The notes below the pieces were generated by a model. The model ran no database searches and was not told the DNA's origin. It saw only the letters and a list, made by a program, of their open reading frames with translations. Made by a program: the position numbers and the translations under genes. From Ensifer sp. LCM 4579 (GTDB taxonomy: Bacteria > Pseudomonadota > Alphaproteobacteria > Rhizobiales > Rhizobiaceae), in assembly GCF_001854885.1 (NCBI RefSeq), contig NZ_MDDV01000057.1:125794-189793 (forward strand): a stretch of 64,000 nucleotides of DNA, read 5' to 3'. Of the stretch, positions 1 to 8,535 are shown one piece after another (the first letter of the stretch is position 1; every line of letters starts with the position of its first letter).

Positions 1-1
1 A

Positions 2-421
2 ACCGAGCGTGACGTCAGGGATGCCAAGTCCTATTCCGTCGCGGGCTTCGCGCGCGACATGCTGGCCGTGTCCGACAATCTCCGCCGCGCCCTCGACGCC
101 ATTCCGGTGGAGGCAAGGGAATCGGCGGATGCGGGCCTCGCCGCGCTGATCGAGGGCGTCGAGATGACCGAGCGCTCCATGCTGGCCGCGCTTGAGCGCC
201 ATGGCGTGAAGAAGCTCGACCCCACCGGGCAGAAATTCGATCCGAATTTCCATCAGGCGATGTTCGAGGTTCCCAACGCCGAGGTTCCGAACAACACCGT
301 CGTTCAGGTCGTCCAGGCGGGCTACACGATCGGTGAACGCGTGCTGCGTCCCGCAATGGTCGGCGTCGCTAAGGGTGGTCCGAAAGTGGTTTCGAGCGAA
401 AGCGAGACGCCGGCGGCCTAG
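2..421 (+). CDS. grpE: GrpE, DnaK nucleotide-exchange factor (5' end outside window)
   Basis: This is the C-terminal part of GrpE, the cochaperone that releases ADP from DnaK. The frame is open from base 2, so the N-terminal coiled coil starts upstream of the window; 139 residues are visible. The beta-sandwich head is recognisable from [20 protein letters not shown] and from the closing stretch [20 protein letters not shown], which is typical of the family. The internal ATG at base 59 is only a methionine in the middle of the protein. The stop is TAG, and those three bases are also the first bases of a RIME-like repeat. Confidence 0.96.
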   Translation, partial: TERDVRDAKSYSVAGFARDMLAVSDNLRRALDAIPVEARESADAGLAALIEGVEMTERSMLAALERHGVKKLDPTGQKFDPNFHQAMFEVPNAEVPNNTVVQVVQAGYTIGERVLRPAMVGVAKGGPKVVSSESETPAA

Positions 422-514
422 CGCATCGGCCCGAAAAACCTACCCGATGCTCGATGCGCAGATTCAAAGAGTTACAGCATAGCGCTGCGCGTCTGAAAAG
501 ACGCGCAGCGCTAT
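419..514. repeat. RIME-like mosaic repeat, copy 1 (after grpE)
   Basis: It begins TAGCGCATCGGCCCGAAA, so its first three bases are the grpE stop codon. It then runs through a GATTCAAAGAGTTACAGC spacer into a perfect 16-bp hairpin (479-494 with 499-514, loop GAAA) built on the GCGCGTCT/AGACGCGC module. The same modules recur elsewhere in this window. Such elements are known in rhizobia as RIMEs; the hairpin may also act as a grpE terminator, though no T-run follows it. Confidence 0.85.
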
Positions 515-587
515 AGCGGCGTCAACTCAGCTGCGGATTGCCGTGCCTATGGGGTTTCGGTCGCGCTACGGGCTTTCGCCCAGCCGG

Positions 588-1052
588 TCAGGCGGCGTGC
601 GAGGTCGTGTCCTCGTTGAGAAGCGTGTAGATGGCGCTCGCGGAATCGCTCGCCCGCAGCCGCGTGACCATGTCATGGTCGCGCAGCACGCGCGCAATAC
701 GCGACAGCGCCTTCAGGTGGTCGGCGCCGGCGCCTTCCGGCGCGAGCAGCAGGAATACGAGGTCGACGGGCTGGTCGTCGAGTGCCTCGAAATCGACCGG
801 CGTTTCGAGCCGGGCGAAAATGCCGACAAGCGAGGAAAGTTCGGCGAGCTTTCCATGCGGAATGGCGATGCCGTTGCCCACGCCCGTAGAGCCGAGCCGC
901 TCCCGCTGAAGGATCACATCGAAGATTTCCCGCTCGGGAAGACCGGTAAGTTTGGATGCTTTGGCCGCCAATTCCTGGAGGACTTGCTTTTTCGAGTTGG
1001 CCCTCATGGCCGGGATGATCGCATTTTGATGCAGCAAGCCTGCCAATGCCAT
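588..1052 (-). CDS. ptsN: PtsN, EIIA-Ntr of the nitrogen phosphotransferase system
   Basis: A 154-residue cytoplasmic phosphocarrier of the PTS-Ntr chain, which accepts phosphate from NPr and signals to transport and regulatory targets. The phospho-accepting histidine lies in GNGIAIPHGK (His66), and the family motif FLLLAPEGAGADHLKALS follows. The length is normal for EIIA-Ntr. It is the last gene of the leftward lptC-lptA-lptB-rpoN-hpf-ptsN cluster, the usual place for this gene in proteobacteria. A 10-bp inverted repeat lies in its leader. Confidence 0.96.
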   Translation of the reverse strand: MALAGLLHQNAIIPAMRANSKKQVLQELAAKASKLTGLPEREIFDVILQRERLGSTGVGNGIAIPHGKLAELSSLVGIFARLETPVDFEALDDQPVDLVFLLLAPEGAGADHLKALSRIARVLRDHDMVTRLRASDSASAIYTLLNEDTTSHAA

Positions 1053-1071
1053 TCTTCTGTCCTCGTTCGCC

Positions 1072-1120
1072 GGTTAGAGCCTGGCAACTTCATCACAAAT
1101 ATGCCGCAATGGCTCTAACC
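1072..1120 (-). promoter_or_regulatory. Inverted repeat in the ptsN leader
   Basis: GGTTAGAGCC (1072-1081) and GGCTCTAACC (1111-1120) form a perfect 10-bp inverted repeat with a 29-nt loop, ending 20 nt upstream of the ptsN start codon. There is no T-run. It could be an mRNA stem-loop in the hpf-ptsN spacer, a processing site or an operator; the sequence alone does not decide. Confidence 0.45.
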
Positions 1121-1223
1121 ATCTTTGTTCCGGCGGGGGCCATTCACAGAAAAGTAACTCTTTTCCACCAGACCGTCGACGCCTGCGGCGGGAAGACTGG
1201 TTCGCCCGGTCCTCCCGCTCTGC

Positions 1224-1790
1224 TCATGCCTTGATATTGGCGGCGTCGATCCAGCCAATATTTCCATCGTTCCGTCGATAGACGATATTCAGTTCCTCCT
1301 TGCCGGGGCTGCGGAACATCAACACCGGTTCGTCCGTCATATCGAGTGCCATCACAGCATTGGCGACGGTCATCGTTCTCAGTTGCTTGGTGCTTTCGGC
1401 AACGATCGTCGGCGCATAGTCCTCAGGAACTTCCTCGTCTTCATCGGGCACCGAGTCCATCACCCGATAGGCGACCTCTGCCTGGCCGTTGCCGTTGTGG
1501 TGATCCTTGAGCTTGCGCTTGTAGCGTCGAAGCCGCTTTTCGATGCGCTCCGAAGCTACATCGAAAGCCGCCTGTGGCTCGTTCGCCTGGCCGTTCGCCT
1601 GCAATATCACGCCTGTATCGAGATGAAGCTTGCAGTCGGCGCTGAAGCGCGACCCGGATTTTTCCACAGTGACCTGGCTCGAATATCCTCCGTCGAAATA
1701 TTTGCTGACGGCCTGGCGTATCTGCTCGCCGATACGCGAGCGAAACGAATCGCCGATTTCCATATGTTTACCGGATACACGCACACTCAT
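1224..1790 (-). CDS. hpf: Ribosome hibernation promoting factor, long form
   Basis: 188 residues. The N-terminal S30AE domain (MSVRVSGKHMEIGDSFRSRI, about residues 1-105) binds in the 30S subunit. The C-terminal dimerisation domain (VMALDMTDEPVLMFRSPGKE) marks the long HPF that forms 100S ribosome dimers. The ATG at 1790 was chosen because the family starts here; the open frame continues 67 codons upstream to 1991, but that part looks like untranslated leader. It lies between rpoN and ptsN, as usual. An excellent sigma-54-type promoter match lies about 210 nt upstream. Confidence 0.94.
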   Translation of the reverse strand: MSVRVSGKHMEIGDSFRSRIGEQIRQAVSKYFDGGYSSQVTVEKSGSRFSADCKLHLDTGVILQANGQANEPQAAFDVASERIEKRLRRYKRKLKDHHNGNGQAEVAYRVMDSVPDEDEEVPEDYAPTIVAESTKQLRTMTVANAVMALDMTDEPVLMFRSPGKEELNIVYRRNDGNIGWIDAANIKA

Positions 1791-1998
1791 GGAGTTTCCT
1801 CTCTCGTTCGTGACTTGCGTATCCAGTCTATTCCAAGCGCCGTCGTCATCCAAGCGTTTCAGCAAACACGCCAGCCCTTCCGGAGTGCAGTTGGTGTCTC
1901 CGGAAATTGCGGCGGCCTCATATCCGCTGCCCCGCAGGGAGTCAATCGCTGGCCGCCAAAATAAACGATAACGAAGCGCTTGCGGTTCCACGTCCCGG

Positions 1999-2015
1999 TT
2001 GCAAATGACCCGCCA
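1999..2015 (-). promoter_or_regulatory. Candidate sigma-54 promoter driving hpf-ptsN
   Basis: On the minus strand this reads TGGCGGGTCATTTGCAA: a GG (-24, bases 2014-2013) and a GC (-12, bases 2002-2001) exactly 10 nt apart, in the contexts TGGC and TTGCA. The sigma-54 consensus is TGGCACG-N4-TTGCW; only two bases of the CACG part differ. The predicted start is near 1990, giving a leader of about 200 nt for hpf. It sits immediately downstream of rpoN itself. Confidence 0.5.
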
Positions 2016-2063
2016 TTTTCCTTGTGTACGTCTGCGCCGGAAGTAGAGTTCAATGCGACCCGG

Positions 2064-3623
2064 TCAGAGGCCGGCGGCCTTGGCAAGCGCACGCTTCTCG
2101 CGCCGCCTCTGGACCGAGGAGGGAATATTCATCGCCTCGCGATACTTGGCGACGGTCCGGCGCGCGATGTCAACGCCGGCCCCTTTGAGCATATCGACGA
2201 TATCGTCGTCCGAAAGCACGGTGTCGGCGCTTTCCTCATTGATCATGATGCGGATGCGATGGCGAACCGACTCCGCCGAGTGGGCGTCGCCATTCTCCGC
2301 CGATCCGATGGAGACGGTGAAGAAATACTTGAATTCGAACAGACCGCGCGGGGTCAGCATGTATTTGTTCGATGTGACGCGGCTCACCGTCGATTCATGC
2401 ATCTTTATCGCGTCGGCAACGATCCTGAGGTTCAGCGGCCGCAGGTGATCGACGCCGTGCAGCAGAAAGGCGTCCTGCTGGCGGACGATTTCGCTCGCCA
2501 CCTTCACAATCGTCCGGGCTCGCTGGTCGAGGCTTCGCGTCAGCCAGTTGGCGTTCTGCAGGCATTCGCTGAGAAAAGCCTGTTCAGCGCTGTTCTTCAC
2601 GCTCCCGCGCGAGATCTCGGCAAAGTAGTCGTGATTGACGAGAACGCGCGGCAATGCGTCGGGATTGAGTTCGACCAGCCAGCCGTCGGGGGAGGTGCGC
2701 ACGACGACATCGGGGATGATCGCTTCGGTGATGCTGGTCTCAAAGCTCGTGCCCGGCTTCGGGTCGAGCTTGCGGATTTCGCCGAGCATGTCGATGAGAT
2801 CCTCCTCATCGACCCCGCAGATCTTCTTGAGGCTTGCGAAATCGCGGCGCGCCAGAAGCTCGAGATTGGCAAGCAGCGCTTCCATGGCCGGATCGAGGCG
2901 GTTGCGTGCCCGCAATTGAATGGCGAGGCATTCGCTGAGCGAACGCGCGAAGACGCCGGGTGGGTCCAGCCGCTGTAGCGCGAGAAGCACGCGTGTCGCG
3001 TCCTCTGTCGTCGCGCCGAGCGTCGCCGCCGCCTCTGCCAGGTCGCCATGCAGGTAACCCGCTGCGTCGAGCTGGTCGATGAGGTACTGGGCGATTAAGC
3101 GGTCGCCTGGCGCGCTCAGCGCAAAAGGGAGCTGTTCGAGGAGGGTTTCCCGCAAGGTCGCCCGGACGGCGACGAAATCGTCGAGATCGTATCCTTCGCC
3201 GTTGTCGCCGTCGCCCGCCCCCGGCATCGATTTCCATTGGCCGAGCAGTTCCGGGGCATCGGCGCGCCGCGGCATCGTGTCGTCGGGAAAAACATTGGCG
3301 AAATCGGAGTCGAGCTCGGCGCTGAGCCTCTCGCCCGAGCGGGAGGTGGCGCTGTCGTAGAGGTCTGCCTGGCCCGTCGCTTCTGCGACCCCCTCAGAGG
3401 TCTCGGCGGCAGGCGGCGCGGCCTCGTCGCTTCCTCCTCGGTCCTGGTCGATCGCTTCCTCGCCGCCCTGCAATTCGAGCAGCGGATTCTTCTCGATTTC
3501 CTGTGCAATGAACTGCGTCAGTTCGAGATGCGTCATTTGAAGCAGTTGAATCGACTGCATCAATTGCGGCGTCATTACCAGCGACTGAGATTGCCGCAAA
3601 TGTAGGCTGGCGGACAAGGCCAT
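2064..3623 (-). CDS. rpoN: RNA polymerase sigma-54 factor
   Basis: 519 residues. The N-terminal activator-interacting region (SLHLRQSQSLVMTPQLMQSIQLLQ, glutamine- and leucine-rich, about residues 5-50) is followed by an acidic linker, the core-binding region, the helix-turn-helix (KMHESTVSRVTSNKYM) and the RpoN box ARRTVAKYRE (487-496). In rhizobia this sigma factor drives nitrogen assimilation, C4-dicarboxylate transport and nif/fix genes, with enhancer-binding proteins and often IHF. It sits downstream of lptB and upstream of hpf and ptsN, the standard order. Confidence 0.98.
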   Translation of the reverse strand: MALSASLHLRQSQSLVMTPQLMQSIQLLQMTHLELTQFIAQEIEKNPLLELQGGEEAIDQDRGGSDEAAPPAAETSEGVAEATGQADLYDSATSRSGERLSAELDSDFANVFPDDTMPRRADAPELLGQWKSMPGAGDGDNGEGYDLDDFVAVRATLRETLLEQLPFALSAPGDRLIAQYLIDQLDAAGYLHGDLAEAAATLGATTEDATRVLLALQRLDPPGVFARSLSECLAIQLRARNRLDPAMEALLANLELLARRDFASLKKICGVDEEDLIDMLGEIRKLDPKPGTSFETSITEAIIPDVVVRTSPDGWLVELNPDALPRVLVNHDYFAEISRGSVKNSAEQAFLSECLQNANWLTRSLDQRARTIVKVASEIVRQQDAFLLHGVDHLRPLNLRIVADAIKMHESTVSRVTSNKYMLTPRGLFEFKYFFTVSIGSAENGDAHSAESVRHRIRIMINEESADTVLSDDDIVDMLKGAGVDIARRTVAKYREAMNIPSSVQRRREKRALAKAAGL

Positions 3624-3766
3624 GCTGACGCGCTGCTCCCGTCAAATATCGGTGCCCCATGTCTTCTTCGGACGGGCCATAATCGTTTGGCCCAAAACTT
3701 GCTTATTACTCGGATTTGGTCAAGCGCCGTGTCCGCCAAGGACGGCTGAATCGTCGTCGGCGACGA

Positions 3767-4579
3767 TCAGAGGCTGAAATTATCGCCGAGATACAGCCTG
3801 CGCACGTCCGGATTGGTGACGATATCGTTGGCGCGGCCATGCGTCAGCACCTCGCCCGCATGGATGATGTAGGCGCGGTCGATCAGTCCGAGCGTTTCCC
3901 GCACATTATGGTCGGTGATGAGAACGCCGATGCCGCGCGAGGTGAGATGGCGTACGAGGGCCTGGATGTCGGCGACCGAAATCGGATCGACGCCGGCGAA
4001 GGGCTCGTCGAGCAGCATGAAGGTCGGGTCCGTCGCAAGCGCACGGGCGATTTCCAGGCGCCGCCTTTCGCCGCCGGAAAGTGCAATCGCCGGCGATTTG
4101 CGCAGATGCGTGATCGAAAATTCACCAAGCAGTTCGTCGAGCTTCTCCTCCCTGCGATCGACATTCTTGTCATGGACCTCGAGCACGGCGCGGATATTCT
4201 CCTCGACCGTCAGCCCGCGGAAGATCGAAGCCTCCTGCGGCAGATAGCCGACGCCAAGGCGCGCGCGGCGATACATCGGCATGCTCGTGACGTCATTCCC
4301 GTTGATCTCGATCGAGCCTTCGTCGACAGGTACGAGCCCCGTGATCATGTAGAAGCAGGTGGTCTTGCCGGCGCCGTTCGGCCCGAGCAGGCCAACCGCC
4401 TCGCCGCGGCGTACGACGAGCGAAACGCCGTTGACGACGCGGCGCGACCTGTAGGTCTTCGTCAGGCCGCGAGCAATCAGCGTGCCCTCATAGCGCGCCT
4501 TGTCGACCGTGCGTGTAGCTACGGTTGCCGCCGACGGCCTCTTTATCCGTTTGCGTTTGTGAAGAAAGGGGAACTGCAC
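3767..4579 (-). CDS. lptB: LptB, ATPase of the LPS export complex
   Basis: 270-residue ABC ATPase that powers LptFG-driven extraction of LPS from the inner membrane. Walker A is GPNGAGKT (66-73). The Q-loop is in YLPQEASIF, the signature is LSGGERRRLEIARAL, Walker B is FMLLDEPF and the switch histidine is in TDHNVRE. The N-terminus has about 30 extra basic residues compared with E. coli LptB, common in rhizobial orthologues. It starts 13 nt after lptA, so the two are cotranscribed. Confidence 0.95.
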   Translation of the reverse strand: MQFPFLHKRKRIKRPSAATVATRTVDKARYEGTLIARGLTKTYRSRRVVNGVSLVVRRGEAVGLLGPNGAGKTTCFYMITGLVPVDEGSIEINGNDVTSMPMYRRARLGVGYLPQEASIFRGLTVEENIRAVLEVHDKNVDRREEKLDELLGEFSITHLRKSPAIALSGGERRRLEIARALATDPTFMLLDEPFAGVDPISVADIQALVRHLTSRGIGVLITDHNVRETLGLIDRAYIIHAGEVLTHGRANDIVTNPDVRRLYLGDNFSL

Positions 4580-4592
4580 GAGCGGGTCTATG

Positions 4593-5156
4593 TCAATTCT
4601 GCTTGCGGGACTGCGGGTCGAGCTGGATCTGCACGCGGCCTCCGCAGGCTTCTAGCTGAGCTTCGCCCGTATCCATCTGCACGTTCAGCCGGCAGCCGAC
4701 GAAGACGTTCTTGCCCTCGGAGAGCACCACTTTGTCGCCCTTGAGCACCAGTTTCTGCGTCGTCAGGTTGACGGAGCCGCTGTCGCCCGTCGCCTGCTGA
4801 GTGCCGGAACTGAGAAATACGCGCTCGTTCACCTCGATCCGGTCTATATCGGCATTGCCGCTCGTGACCGTGGCGCCGCCTTCAGTCTTGTAGAAGACGG
4901 TCATGCTGCCGGCCTGCAGAGTCGTCGTGCCCTGAACGACCTTCACATTGCCTGTGAAGATAGCCTTGCTCTCCGGATCCTTGATCTCGAGCTTGTCGCT
5001 CTCGATCTGAATCGGCTGGTCGTTGGACAGCTGCATGCCTTTCATGCGGCCGGACGTGGCCTGGGCGGCTGCCTCCGGGACGATCGCCAGGGCGCCGAAA
5101 GCCACGGCCGCGAGACCGGCGGAAAGCTTGAAAAAAACGGTAGATCTCACCGACAT
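4593..5156 (-). CDS. lptA: LptA, periplasmic LPS bridge protein
   Basis: 187 residues. A signal peptide (about 1-31, cut after the AAA in VPEAAAQA) directs it to the periplasm, where LptA oligomers carry LPS between LptC and LptD. The OstA/LptA beta-jellyroll is visible from QPIQIESDKLEIKDPESKAI and NVKVVQGTTTLQAG, with alternating strand-like repeats. It lies between lptC (14-nt gap) and lptB. Confidence 0.92.
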   Translation of the reverse strand: MSVRSTVFFKLSAGLAAVAFGALAIVPEAAAQATSGRMKGMQLSNDQPIQIESDKLEIKDPESKAIFTGNVKVVQGTTTLQAGSMTVFYKTEGGATVTSGNADIDRIEVNERVFLSSGTQQATGDSGSVNLTTQKLVLKGDKVVLSEGKNVFVGCRLNVQMDTGEAQLEACGGRVQIQLDPQSRKQN

Positions 5157-5170
5157 GGGAGCACCCGGTC

Positions 5171-5893
5171 CTATAATTTTGCGTTCTTACGGATGGCGCT
5201 GGGTTCGACGTTCACCCGAACCATGCCCTCGAATGTTACAGTACGTCCCTTATCTGTCATTCTCAGCGTCTGCGCAATGATCGATCCGCCATTCATGCTG
5301 ATCGCAATCGGCCGTTTCGTTTCCATTTCGCCAGCATTTATGTCCAGATAGGCCGACTGGAAATCGGCATTGACGCCATTATTCAGGGAAATGGTGAACG
5401 GGGCGTTCATGTCGAGCGTGTTCCCGCCCCGGTCGTATATGCCGCTTTTCGCGTCTACGGTCGCGATCAGCGTGTCGTTGACCGGCATGGCGGCGTGAAT
5501 GTTCTGGAGCGTGATGAGATCCGGGTTCTCGATGTCCTGGAGCGCGCGCTGGGCCTTCATCGAATAGCTGATGCCCTGCTTGTTACGGCCGGAGATCGCC
5601 GGATTCTGCATGACGATCTTACCGTCCTCGATCGTGGCGGCATCGAGTTGCAGTTCCTCCGGCAGGAAAGCGCGCACGAACGAAACCGCCATGAAGATCA
5701 GGGCGATGGCGCCGGCGAGGAGCGGCAGGACGATCTTCAGTCGCCGCACGCGCGCGGAGTGCCGCGCCGCCGATGCGTAGGCATCGCCGGTGGCTGCACC
5801 CGGATCTCCAAAGATTTCGGGAAATCGCGCTTCGTTCAGCATGAAATGGCTCGTCGAACTCCATTGGGTCTCGGCAGGGCCCGGCACCCGCAT
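5171..5893 (-). CDS. lptC: LptC, LPS export protein
   Basis: 240 residues from the first ATG. An internal ATG at 5842 (MLNEARFPEIFG) would give 223 residues and is equally possible; neither has a convincing Shine-Dalgarno. A cytoplasmic N-terminus is followed by one membrane anchor (IVLPLLAGAIALIFMAVSFV) and a periplasmic LptC/YrbK beta-jellyroll that receives LPS from LptBFG. First gene of the leftward lpt-rpoN cluster and divergent from sppA, so its promoter lies in 5894-6100. Confidence 0.88.
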   Translation of the reverse strand: MRVPGPAETQWSSTSHFMLNEARFPEIFGDPGAATGDAYASAARHSARVRRLKIVLPLLAGAIALIFMAVSFVRAFLPEELQLDAATIEDGKIVMQNPAISGRNKQGISYSMKAQRALQDIENPDLITLQNIHAAMPVNDTLIATVDAKSGIYDRGGNTLDMNAPFTISLNNGVNADFQSAYLDINAGEMETKRPIAISMNGGSIIAQTLRMTDKGRTVTFEGMVRVNVEPSAIRKNAKL

Positions 5894-6100
5894 CTACATA
5901 CAGAGGCGTAAGTCACGGCGAATATGGTTCCTTTGTTGTCGTCCGGCAATGGAGCGACAAAAAATTGAAACGCCGCGCGAAGCGCCGGACGGGCTTGCAA
6001 TTGCCGTCGACCGCGGGCCTATAGGTGTCACGGTTCGCGCAGATAGCATGTTACTGAGGAAACTGACAGAAGGCTGAGCCAAAGAAATCGGGAGATACAT

Positions 6101-7060
6101 ATGGACGAACTCGCCATTGCCGATCGCCGCCGACTGCGACGGAAGCTGAGCTTCTGGCGGTGGGCGGCCGCCATAGTTCTTCTGTGCGCAGGGTTCGCGC
6201 TGTTCGCATTTTCCGGTCTCGGCGAGACGAGGGAGCGTGCCCGCGACCACGTGGCGCGCGTTACCATAACGGGCGTCATCCAGGACGACCGCGAGCTGGT
6301 CGAGCGCCTGGAAAAAATCGCCGACAGCAACTCCGCCAAGGCCCTAATCGTCACGATCTCCTCGCCAGGCGGTACCACCTACGGAGGTGAAGTCATCTAT
6401 CGGGCCATCCGCAAGGTCGCGGCCAAGAAGCCGGTGGTCTCCGATCTCAGGACGCTGGCCGCCTCCGCCGGCTACATGATCGCGCTCGCCGGTGATCGCA
6501 TCGTCGCCGGCGAGACCTCGATCACCGGCTCGATCGGTGTGATCTTCCAATATCCGCAGATCAGAGAACTGATGGACAAGCTCGGCGTGTCGCTGGAATC
6601 GATCAAGTCGCGTCCCCTCAAGGCCGAACCGTCCCCGTTCCATCCGCCGAGTGACGAGGCGAGAGCGATGATCCAGAGGATGATCAACGACAGCTACGAC
6701 TGGTTCGTCGATCTGGTCGCCGAGCGGCGCAACCTGTCGCGACCGGAGGCGTTCGCGCTTGCGGATGGCCGCATATTCACTGGGCGCCAGGCGCTCGAGT
6801 ACAAGCTTGTCGACGAAATCGGTGGGGATGACGAGATCAGGGCCTTCCTGGCCGAGCGCAAGGTGTCGGCAGATCTGCCCGTCGTCGATTGGCGAGCGGC
6901 AAGCGGCACATTCTCGTTCGGGCTCGCGGGATTCGCCTCCGATCTCCTCAAGATATTGGGATATGAGGCTTTTCCGGCCATGAACGGGTTCGAAAAGCTA
7001 GGCGGAGACAAGTTGTTTCTTGACGGTCTTCTTTCGGTTTGGCAGGTTGAAGGTCAATGA
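6101..7060 (+). CDS. sppA: SppA-type signal peptide peptidase (S49 family)
   Basis: 319 residues, the short single-domain form of SppA. One N-terminal membrane segment (about 19-38) anchors it, with the peptidase domain outside. The nucleophile is Ser122 in LAASAGYM and the general base is the second lysine of SIKSRPLKAEPSPF (Lys174), the Ser-Lys dyad of S49 peptidases. It degrades cleaved signal peptides in the membrane. Its frame stays open well past the ihfB leader boundary but ends 116 nt before ihfB. Confidence 0.93.
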   Translation: MDELAIADRRRLRRKLSFWRWAAAIVLLCAGFALFAFSGLGETRERARDHVARVTITGVIQDDRELVERLEKIADSNSAKALIVTISSPGGTTYGGEVIYRAIRKVAAKKPVVSDLRTLAASAGYMIALAGDRIVAGETSITGSIGVIFQYPQIRELMDKLGVSLESIKSRPLKAEPSPFHPPSDEARAMIQRMINDSYDWFVDLVAERRNLSRPEAFALADGRIFTGRQALEYKLVDEIGGDDEIRAFLAERKVSADLPVVDWRAASGTFSFGLAGFASDLLKILGYEAFPAMNGFEKLGGDKLFLDGLLSVWQVEGQ

Positions 7061-7176
7061 GGAAGGCGAAATATGCTGGCTTGCGCGAGTGGGGCTGACG
7101 GCATCCCGCAGGCCGGATCAGGCCTTCGAAACGGCACGGACCGGACAGAACAAGCAAAAAGACGAAGGGGGCGACA

Positions 7177-7479
7177 GTGATCAAGTCAGAACTGGTGCAG
7201 ATTGTGGCCGCGCGCAATCCGCATCTCTATCACCGCGACGTCGAAAACATCGTCAATGCGGTCCTCGATGAGATCACGGATGCACTTGCCGCCGGCAACC
7301 GCGTCGAGCTGCGCGGCTTCGGCGCCTTCTCCGTCAAGAACCGCCCGTCCCGTTCAGGCCGCAACCCGCGCACCGGCGATGCCGTGTTCGTCGAGGAAAA
7401 GTGGGTGCCCTTCTTCAAAACCGGCAAGGAGCTGCGCGAACGGCTCAACCCCGACATGAACGGCAAGGACGAGACTTGA
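7177..7479 (+). CDS. ihfB: Integration host factor beta subunit
   Basis: 100-residue HU/IHF family DNA-bending protein. [21 protein letters not shown] is the beta-arm with its intercalating proline, and the beta-subunit character fits the N-terminus [18 protein letters not shown]. The start is GTG, preceded by a GAAGGGGG ribosome site 6 nt upstream. IHF bends DNA between enhancer and promoter at many sigma-54 promoters, which links it functionally with rpoN 4 kb away. Confidence 0.96.
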   Translation: MIKSELVQIVAARNPHLYHRDVENIVNAVLDEITDALAAGNRVELRGFGAFSVKNRPSRSGRNPRTGDAVFVEEKWVPFFKTGKELRERLNPDMNGKDET

Positions 7480-7500
7480 CGAGAGATCCTGCGCGTCGCA

Positions 7501-7597
7501 GTGCCGCGCGTCCTTTCAGTCGCGCAAGGGTCGCTGTAACTCTTTGAATCGGCGCATCGGCCCGAGAATCGGTTTCCAATATTCGGGCCGATGCGCC
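7501..7597. repeat. RIME-like mosaic repeat, copy 2 (ihfB-lapA gap)
   Basis: Inverted relative to copy 1. The GCGCGTC hairpin module comes first and is degenerate here, followed by TGTAACTCTTTGAAT and then a 15-bp inverted repeat GGCGCATCGGCCCGA / TCGGGCCGATGCGCC (7551-7565 with 7583-7597). It fills most of the space between ihfB and the LapA gene. Confidence 0.8.
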
Positions 7598-7688
7598 AGG
7601 CGGCGCTCAAGAAGCGGGGCCGAGGCAAACTGCGTGCGGTGGTCCGCCGGCACGCTCCATCCAATCGCAATCGAGTCGGAGCGGGTGA

Positions 7689-8030
7689 ATGCTCAAGAAA
7701 CTCATCAACATCGTCGTTTTCGTGCCTTTGGCGGTTGTCCTTATCGTCCTGAGCGTCGCCAATCGGCAGACGGTGACCTTGGCGCTCAATCCGTTCGAGC
7801 CGGCCGATAGCATGCTCTCCGTCTCGGCTCCCTTTTTTGTGTTCCTCTTTCTCGCCGCCATTGTCGGCCTGATCCTCGGTGCCGCCGTCACCTGGTTCGC
7901 CCAGGGAAAACACCGTCGTCGCGCACGCAACGAAGCCAATGAAGCCTTGAAGTGGCATAGAGAGGCCGAAAAGCAGCGCAGCGCGGCCGAAAAACTGTCA
8001 CAGCCGACGCTGCCGGCGCCGCAGAACTGA
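7689..8030 (+). CDS. LapA-domain (DUF1049) membrane protein
   Basis: 113 residues with two membrane spans (about 4-24 and 47-71) and a charged cytoplasmic tail rich in Arg, Glu and Ala. The segment VANRQTVTLALNPF between the spans is the LapA/YciS family signature. The E. coli relative LapA works with LapB in regulating LPS synthesis, but function cannot be carried over safely here. GGAG lies 7 nt before the ATG. Confidence 0.82.
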   Translation: MLKKLINIVVFVPLAVVLIVLSVANRQTVTLALNPFEPADSMLSVSAPFFVFLFLAAIVGLILGAAVTWFAQGKHRRRARNEANEALKWHREAEKQRSAAEKLSQPTLPAPQN

Positions 8031-8076
8031 GCGCCGCGCCATTGTAGCGTTTCAACGGCTGCATGGCACTCGTGCG

Positions 8077-8535
8077 TCAGCCTGCCGCTTCGGTCGGACT
8101 GCTGACTGCAACATTGAAATTCGTGAAGAACTGCTGTGCGAGCTTCCTGGCTGTCGAATCGATCAGCCGTGATCCGAGTTGAGCGAGCTTGCCGCCGACC
8201 TCGGCCTTGACGTCATAACGCAGCACCGTCTCGTCGTTTTCCTCGTCAAGCGTGACATCGGCGCCGCCCTTGGCAAAGCCGGCGATACCGCCCTTGCCTT
8301 CGCCCGATATCGTGTAGCCGGAGGGCGGGCTCAAGTTGGAGAGCGTGACATGGCCGTTGAAAGTTGCCGAAACGGGGCCGATCTTCACCTTCACGACGGC
8401 GGCGAGTTCCATCGGCGATCTCATTTCGAGTGACTGGCAACCGGGAATGCACCGTTTCAGGATATCCGGGTCGTTCAAGCCTTGCCATACGGCCTCGCGG
8501 CTGGCCGGAATGCGTTCCTCCCCTGTCATGTCCAT
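8077..8535 (-). CDS. CoxG-like SRPBCC-fold protein
   Basis: 152 residues. The N-terminus (MDMTGEERIPASREAVWQGL, NDPDILKRCIPGCQSLE) and GEGKGGIAGFAKGGADVTL match the CO-dehydrogenase subunit G (CoxG) family, a START-like ligand-binding fold. The ATG at 8535 is preferred over one at 8568 because GGAGG lies 8 nt ahead of it. No coxMSL genes are nearby, so this is an orphan member; a role in CO oxidation is not supported by context. Confidence 0.84.
   Translation of the reverse strand: MDMTGEERIPASREAVWQGLNDPDILKRCIPGCQSLEMRSPMELAAVVKVKIGPVSATFNGHVTLSNLSPPSGYTISGEGKGGIAGFAKGGADVTLDEENDETVLRYDVKAEVGGKLAQLGSRLIDSTARKLAQQFFTNFNVAVSSPTEAAG

Noticed and set aside
1791-1991. 67-codon N-terminal extension of hpf
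   Set aside because: No similarity to HPF, and it lies within the probable untranslated leader downstream of the sigma-54-type promoter.
8031-8076. Terminator between lapA and the CoxG-like gene
   Set aside because: No stem longer than 5 bp and no T-run in this convergent gap.
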